Below, piece after piece: positions 60,018-64,000 of a stretch of DNA of 64,000 nucleotides. The notes under the pieces were generated by a model. It was given only the letters and a program-made list of their open reading frames with translations, ran no database searches and was not told the origin of the DNA. Position numbers and translations under genes: made by a program. Positions within the stretch are counted from its first letter, which is position 1; the number at the start of each line of letters is the position of its first letter. Origin of the DNA: CAWIUB01 sp963839175 (GTDB lineage: Bacteria > Actinomycetota > Actinomycetes > Mycobacteriales > Jatrophihabitantaceae); assembly GCA_963839175.1 (NCBI GenBank), contig CAWIUB010000050.1:186001-250000 (forward strand). The letters are read 5' to 3'.

Positions 60018-60782
60018 ATGCCTGTCGTCACCGCCGAATCCAGGACGCAAGCCCTGCCGATCATCGCCGCACACACCATCGACGCCACCAAGGTGTATGG
60101 CCGCGGCCAGGTCGAGGTGCGCGCCCTTGACGGCATCACCGTCGAATTCGAGGCCGAGCGGTTCACCGCAATCATGGGACCGTCCGGCTCCGGAAAGTCC
60201 ACCCTGCTGCACTGCATTGCTGGCCTGGACTCGCTAACCTCTGGCCAGGCGTTCATCGGCGACGACGACCTCAGCGAGCTCGACGACAAGCGCCTCACCG
60301 TGTTGCGGCGGGACCGGGTCGGGTTCGTCTTCCAGGCCTACAACCTCGTCCCCACCCTGACCGCGATCGAGAACATCACCCTGCCACTGCGGTTGGCCGG
60401 CCGAAAGGGAGAGCCCGCCTGGATCGACACCGTGGTCAAGACCATGGGCCTGACCGATCGGCTGGCACATCACCCTTCGGAGCTGTCCGGCGGGCAGCAG
60501 CAGCGCGTGGCGGTGGCTCGCGCGCTCGCCACCCGGCCACAGATCATCTTCGGCGACGAGCCAACGGGCAACCTGGATTCACATTCCAGCACCGAGGTGA
60601 TGACCTTCATGCGCCGTGCGGTGGACGAAATGGGCCAGACGATCGTCATCGTCACCCACGACCCTCGCGCGGCGAGCTATGCGGACCGAACGCTGTTCCT
60701 GGCCGACGGCCGCGTCGTGGACGAGATGCGTGAGCCGACAGCCGATCTCGTCCTCGAGCGGATGAAGCGGTTCGGGGAGTGA
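60018..60782 (+). CDS. MacB/LolD-type ABC transporter ATPase
   Basis: A 254-residue ATPase (ATG 60018; 60003 is an alternative start). It shows Walker A MGPSGSGKSTLLHCIAG, Q-loop VFQAYNLVPTLTAIEN, signature SELSGGQQQRVAVARALA and Walker B IIFGDEPTGNLDS, with HDPRAASYADR as the H-loop. This is the MacB/LolD/FtsE class that energises FtsX-type permeases. Its partner permease starts six bases after its stop. Substrates may be peptides, lipoproteins or drugs. From 59852 to 60017 only promoter-type sequence is seen. Confidence 0.93.
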   Translation: MPVVTAESRTQALPIIAAHTIDATKVYGRGQVEVRALDGITVEFEAERFTAIMGPSGSGKSTLLHCIAGLDSLTSGQAFIGDDDLSELDDKRLTVLRRDRVGFVFQAYNLVPTLTAIENITLPLRLAGRKGEPAWIDTVVKTMGLTDRLAHHPSELSGGQQQRVAVARALATRPQIIFGDEPTGNLDSHSSTEVMTFMRRAVDEMGQTIVIVTHDPRAASYADRTLFLADGRVVDEMREPTADLVLERMKRFGE

Positions 60783-60788
60783 GCGAAG

Positions 60789-63341
60789 ATGTTCAGCACT
60801 GCGCTACGAAACCTGTGGGCGCACAAGCTGCGCCTGATGGCAACCGCACTGTCCATCACGCTGGGCGTCGCCTTCATGGCCGGCACCCTGGTGCTCACCG
60901 CCACCATGCGCAAGACGTTCGACAACCTGTTCGCCGACGTGTACCGCGGTACCGATGCGGTGGTGCGAGCCAAGGCGGCGTTCGAGGGACCGCAGGGTAC
61001 CGGCACGCAACGGGGACGAGTCGATGCCGCGCTGGTACCCAAGCTGCAGTCGGTCGACGGCGTTCGAGCCGCGGAGGGAGCGGTCTTCGGTTACGCCCGG
61101 CTGATCGGCAAGGACGGCAAGGCGCTCGGCAACCCGACTACCGGATTCCCAACCATAGGCAGCAACTGGTCGGAAAGCAGCGCGCTCAATCAGTTCCATC
61201 TGGTGGCTGGGTCAGCACCTGTCGCCGACAACGATGTGGTCATCGACCGCAAGAGCGCCCGCGACGGACACCTGGCCGTCGGTGACACCACGACCGTGCT
61301 GGTGCAGGGCGGTCCGCAGCGCGTGCGCATCTCGGGCGTCGCACGGTTCGGCACGGCCGACTCGCCCGGCGGGGCGACCATCGTCGCGTTCAAGACCCCG
61401 GTGGCGCAGCGCCTCGTCAGCGAACCAGGCACGTACGACTCGATCAATCTCGTCGCCGCAACAGGCGTCTCGCAGGCTGAACTGGTCAAGAGACTGTCGG
61501 CCGTCTTGCCTGCAGGAACCGAGGCGGTTACCGGAAAGGCCATCACCGCAGAGACGCAGAGCGCCCTGCGCAAGGGGCTGTCCTACTTCTACACCTTCCT
61601 GCTGATCTTCGCCGTGGTTGCGGTGCTCGTCGGCGGATTCATGATGTTCAACACCTTCGCCATCACCGTCGCGCAGCGCACCCGGGAAAACGGGCTGTTG
61701 CGAGCGCTCGGTGCAAGCCGTCGCCAGCTGCTGACATCGGTGCTCGTGGAAGCGGTCGCCGTCGGCGTCATCGCCTCAATCCTCGGTATCTTCATCGGCT
61801 TGGCGGTCGCGGTCGGGTTGAAGAACCTGCTCGTCGTCGTGGGTGTCGACATCCCATCCCAGGGCCTGGTGCTCACCTCGAGCACGGTTGCGATCTGCCT
61901 CGTCGTCGGGATCGGCATCACCGTGCTGGCGGCGCTGTCGCCCGCGCGCAAGGCCGCCAAGGTGCCGCCGGTCGCCGCCATGCAGCTCGGTGTCGTCGGC
62001 AGCACCGGCTACGGCTCCAAGCAGCGCGTATTCGTCGGGCTGACAGTTCTCGCTCTCGGTGTTGCCGCGCTGCTGCTCGGATTGTTCGGGGGGGTCACGC
62101 AGCCGATGTTGTTAGTCGGCGCCGGTGCCTTGCTCGTCTTCTTCGGAGTGTCCATCCTCGGCCGCACCGTCTCTTTGCCGCTGAGCCGTTTCATCGGAGC
62201 ACCGCTACCCCGACTGCGTGGTATCACCGGCGAGCTGGCGCGGGAGAATGCGATGCGCAACCCGAAGCGCACCGCAGCGAGCGCTTCGGCGTTGATGATC
62301 GGTGTCGGCCTGGTGGGCTTCATCACCATCTTCGTGGCCTCCACGAAGGCGTCGATCAACGACGCGATCGACAAGGGGTTCACCGGCGACATCGTGCTCG
62401 ACTCCGGTGGCGGTCTGATGGGCGGAGTGGATCCTGGCCTCGCGCAGCGGGTGGCTGCCCTGCCCGAGGTGGCCGCGGCCAGCGGACTGCGGCAGGGTCT
62501 CGCGCAGGTGGACGGCAAAGCAGTCGTGGTGCAGGCCGGCGATCCCAACACCATCTTCCAGATCATGAAGATCAACCCGCAGCAAGGCTCCACCGCCGAT
62601 CTCGACGCAACCGGCATCGGCATCTACAAGAACGTTGCCAAGGACAAGCACTGGACGATTGGCAGTCAAATACCGGTCAATTTTGCCAAGACCGGCCACC
62701 AGACGATGCATGTCGCGGTGATCTACGGCGAGAACGCGCAGGCCGGCAACTACTTCCTCGGCACCAAGGCATACAACGCCAACTTTCCCAACAACCTTGA
62801 CAGCAGGGTGTTCGTCAAGACGCGCGACGGCGTCTCGCAGGCGAGCGCGCTCGCCGCGGTCAAGCAGGCGGCGCAGGCTTACCCCAGTGTCAAGGCGCTC
62901 GACCGCGGGCAGTACAAGACGGAGCAGACTAAGTTCTTCAACCAGTTGTTGTACCTCGTGTATGTGCTACTCGGCTTGGCCATCATCATCGCGCTAATGG
63001 GCATTGGGAACACCCTCGCGCTCTCGATCGCCGAGCGCGTACGTGAGGTGGGTCTGCTGCGCGCGGTGGGCATGACCCGCCCGCAACTGCGTTCCGCGAT
63101 CCGCTGGGAATCGGTCATCATCGCATTGCAGGGAACGCTGCTCGGCCTGGTGATTGGGATCTTCTTTGGCTGGGCGCTGACTGCCGCGTTGCATGATCAA
63201 GGCATCACCGTGTTCCGGTTGCCCGTGACGACTCTGCTGATCGTGGTGCTACTCGCCGCGTTGGCTGGCGCGCTGGCGGCGGTGCCACCGAGTAGGCGAG
63301 CGGCCAAGCTCGACGTGCTGCGCGCTGTGGTGACCGAGTAA
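60789..63341 (+). CDS. FtsX-like ABC permease (MacB-type, two-module)
   Basis: An 850-residue permease. ATG 60789 follows GGGGAGTGAGCGAAG. It opens with FSTALRNLWAHKLRLMATAL and a first helix. A large extracytoplasmic MacB_PCD domain (residues about 40-260) precedes a three-helix FtsX core (SYFYTFLLIFAVVAVLVGGF; REN-GLLRALGASR motif near 300). A second module repeats this: helices near residue 420-450, a second MacB_PCD domain (about 520-700) and a final FtsX core with GLLRAVGMTRPQLRSAI. It exports substrates using the adjacent ATPase. Confidence 0.92.
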   Translation: MFSTALRNLWAHKLRLMATALSITLGVAFMAGTLVLTATMRKTFDNLFADVYRGTDAVVRAKAAFEGPQGTGTQRGRVDAALVPKLQSVDGVRAAEGAVFGYARLIGKDGKALGNPTTGFPTIGSNWSESSALNQFHLVAGSAPVADNDVVIDRKSARDGHLAVGDTTTVLVQGGPQRVRISGVARFGTADSPGGATIVAFKTPVAQRLVSEPGTYDSINLVAATGVSQAELVKRLSAVLPAGTEAVTGKAITAETQSALRKGLSYFYTFLLIFAVVAVLVGGFMMFNTFAITVAQRTRENGLLRALGASRRQLLTSVLVEAVAVGVIASILGIFIGLAVAVGLKNLLVVVGVDIPSQGLVLTSSTVAICLVVGIGITVLAALSPARKAAKVPPVAAMQLGVVGSTGYGSKQRVFVGLTVLALGVAALLLGLFGGVTQPMLLVGAGALLVFFGVSILGRTVSLPLSRFIGAPLPRLRGITGELARENAMRNPKRTAASASALMIGVGLVGFITIFVASTKASINDAIDKGFTGDIVLDSGGGLMGGVDPGLAQRVAALPEVAAASGLRQGLAQVDGKAVVVQAGDPNTIFQIMKINPQQGSTADLDATGIGIYKNVAKDKHWTIGSQIPVNFAKTGHQTMHVAVIYGENAQAGNYFLGTKAYNANFPNNLDSRVFVKTRDGVSQASALAAVKQAAQAYPSVKALDRGQYKTEQTKFFNQLLYLVYVLLGLAIIIALMGIGNTLALSIAERVREVGLLRAVGMTRPQLRSAIRWESVIIALQGTLLGLVIGIFFGWALTAALHDQGITVFRLPVTTLLIVVLLAALAGALAAVPPSRRAAKLDVLRAVVTE

Positions 63342-63360
63342 ACGAGAGGTGACAGGCCGC

Positions 63361-63957
63361 ATGAACCGAGCAGGCTCGACGAGTGGGCCGCCCACGGAAG
63401 CGCTGCTGAACCTGGCGCGTTACCACCGCGAGCATGAGAAGCACTACGCGATCGCGCCGCTGCGCGATGCCGAGGTGATACTGCGTGCCTCGCGCACCCT
63501 CAAGGCGCTCGCCGACCGGTGGAGCCGCGCTGAGGCCCTGCTGTCGGACCAGGCCCGCCCTGCCTTTAGCGGTTGCGAGGACCTCAACGACACGACGGCC
63601 ATCGAGACCTCGGGTGTGCTGTTCATGGAGGGAGCTGGCGAGCCGGCCGAGCTGATCCGGCTCAAGCAGGATCTGCGGGCCCGCGCCGAGGGCAGCCAGC
63701 AGGCAGGTTCCTGGCTTGCCGAGGCGATGGGCACCAGCTGGGAATCGGCTAGCGCATTGCTGCATATTCCGCACCTTGCGGACCTGCTCGGCGAGTCATC
63801 CTGCTGCACGGCGCCGGTGAGAACCGGACGGCCACCCTGCCGCAAGCCGTCGTGCTCGCCCGGCACGGGTTCGGGGTACTCCTGGTCGACGCCCGCGGCC
63901 AAGGCCGCAGCGGCGGGCACGGCATGGATCTCGGCTGGTACGGCGACGCCGATGTAA
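63361..63957 (+). pseudogene. truncated conserved actinobacterial hypothetical protein
   Basis: ATG 63361 has GAGAGGTGA upstream. The first 145 residues (TEALLNLARYHREHEKHYAI; FSGCEDLNDTTAIETSGVLF; SWESASALLHIPHLADLLGE) match the N-terminal half of a roughly 250-residue actinobacterial conserved hypothetical protein. At about 63795 the family match stops and the remaining codons are out-of-frame alpha/beta-hydrolase sequence. The C-terminal half is therefore lost. No function is known. Confidence 0.7.
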
Positions 63958-64000
63958 CCGCCGCCGCCACGTTCCTGCAACACCGGCCCGAGATCGATCC
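63792..64000 (+). pseudogene. N-terminally truncated alpha/beta hydrolase (runs off the right edge)
   Basis: In the frame different from the overlapping gene, the sequence reads VILLHGAGENRTATLPQAVV and GVLLVDARGQGRSGGHGMDL, the oxyanion strand and turn of an alpha/beta hydrolase. It continues open to the window end. The N-terminal strands, start codon and ribosome binding site are missing because it is joined directly to the truncated hypothetical gene. The nucleophile region lies beyond the edge. Confidence 0.7.

Overview
The window is high-GC DNA with actinobacterial gene content. It carries F420/deazaflavin-type and luciferase-like oxidoreductases, a WS/DGAT acyltransferase, DUF222-HNH and DUF1003 proteins, PucR, LytTR and TetR regulators, AcdS, and frequent GTG starts with ATGA stop/start overlaps. 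A soil or plant-associated actinomycete fits, but the genus cannot be fixed from the sequence. No rRNA, tRNA, CRISPR array, prophage or secondary-metabolite cluster was seen.

Layout. 0-2.2 kb: a minus-strand run (alpha/beta hydrolase, VOC protein, zinc-ribbon protein, PGPGW membrane protein). 2.2-10.5 kb: an accessory region with a TerC-like protein and an SMR exporter, then a graveyard of five unrelated gene remnants (3.87-5.45 kb), a PucR regulator cut by a complete IS1182-family element, and an ArsB/NhaD-type transporter. Three near-identical 17-bp palindromes (TTGCCGA-N3-TCGGCAA type) are scattered through it. 10.5-17 kb: DUF1772, NmrA and AraC genes, a deazaflavin reductase/TetR pair sharing a duplicated operator, and an NAD-epimerase-like gene split by a decayed IS1634-type transposase. 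17-24.6 kb: a coherent acetate-utilisation locus (Smr protein, LytS-type kinase, LytTR regulator, small membrane protein, sodium/solute symporter, SatP-type channel, acetyl-CoA synthetase). 24.6-34.3 kb: single-gene metabolic and conserved-hypothetical units (CorA, LLM oxidoreductase, DUF427, enoyl-CoA hydratase, methyltransferase, YceI, DinB). 34.4-38.7 kb: CotH kinase-like, beta-propeller-like and TIM-barrel genes, then a VapBC-type module. 38.8-44 kb: AmrB/AmrS, a PepSY-like protein, PP2C phosphatase and LysR. 44-51 kb: VOC and PPOX proteins, a UvrA-like ATPase, ACC deaminase and an HNH protein. 51-64 kb: acetoacetyl-CoA synthetase, WS/DGAT, a PAP2/lipoprotein/PAP2-kinase operon, two orphan solute-binding lipoproteins, a MacB-type ABC exporter and a truncated gene at the right edge.

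The strongest functional unit is the acetate locus: a two-component system next to two acetate carriers and the activating enzyme. Acetoacetyl-CoA synthetase and WS/DGAT at 51-55 kb could link acyl-CoA supply to storage lipid.

The most striking feature is the density of broken genes. I count about fifteen remnants, IS-interrupted genes or frameshifted genes. Some are certainly real (IS insertions, large deletions). Several are single-base frameshifts that could also be sequencing errors.
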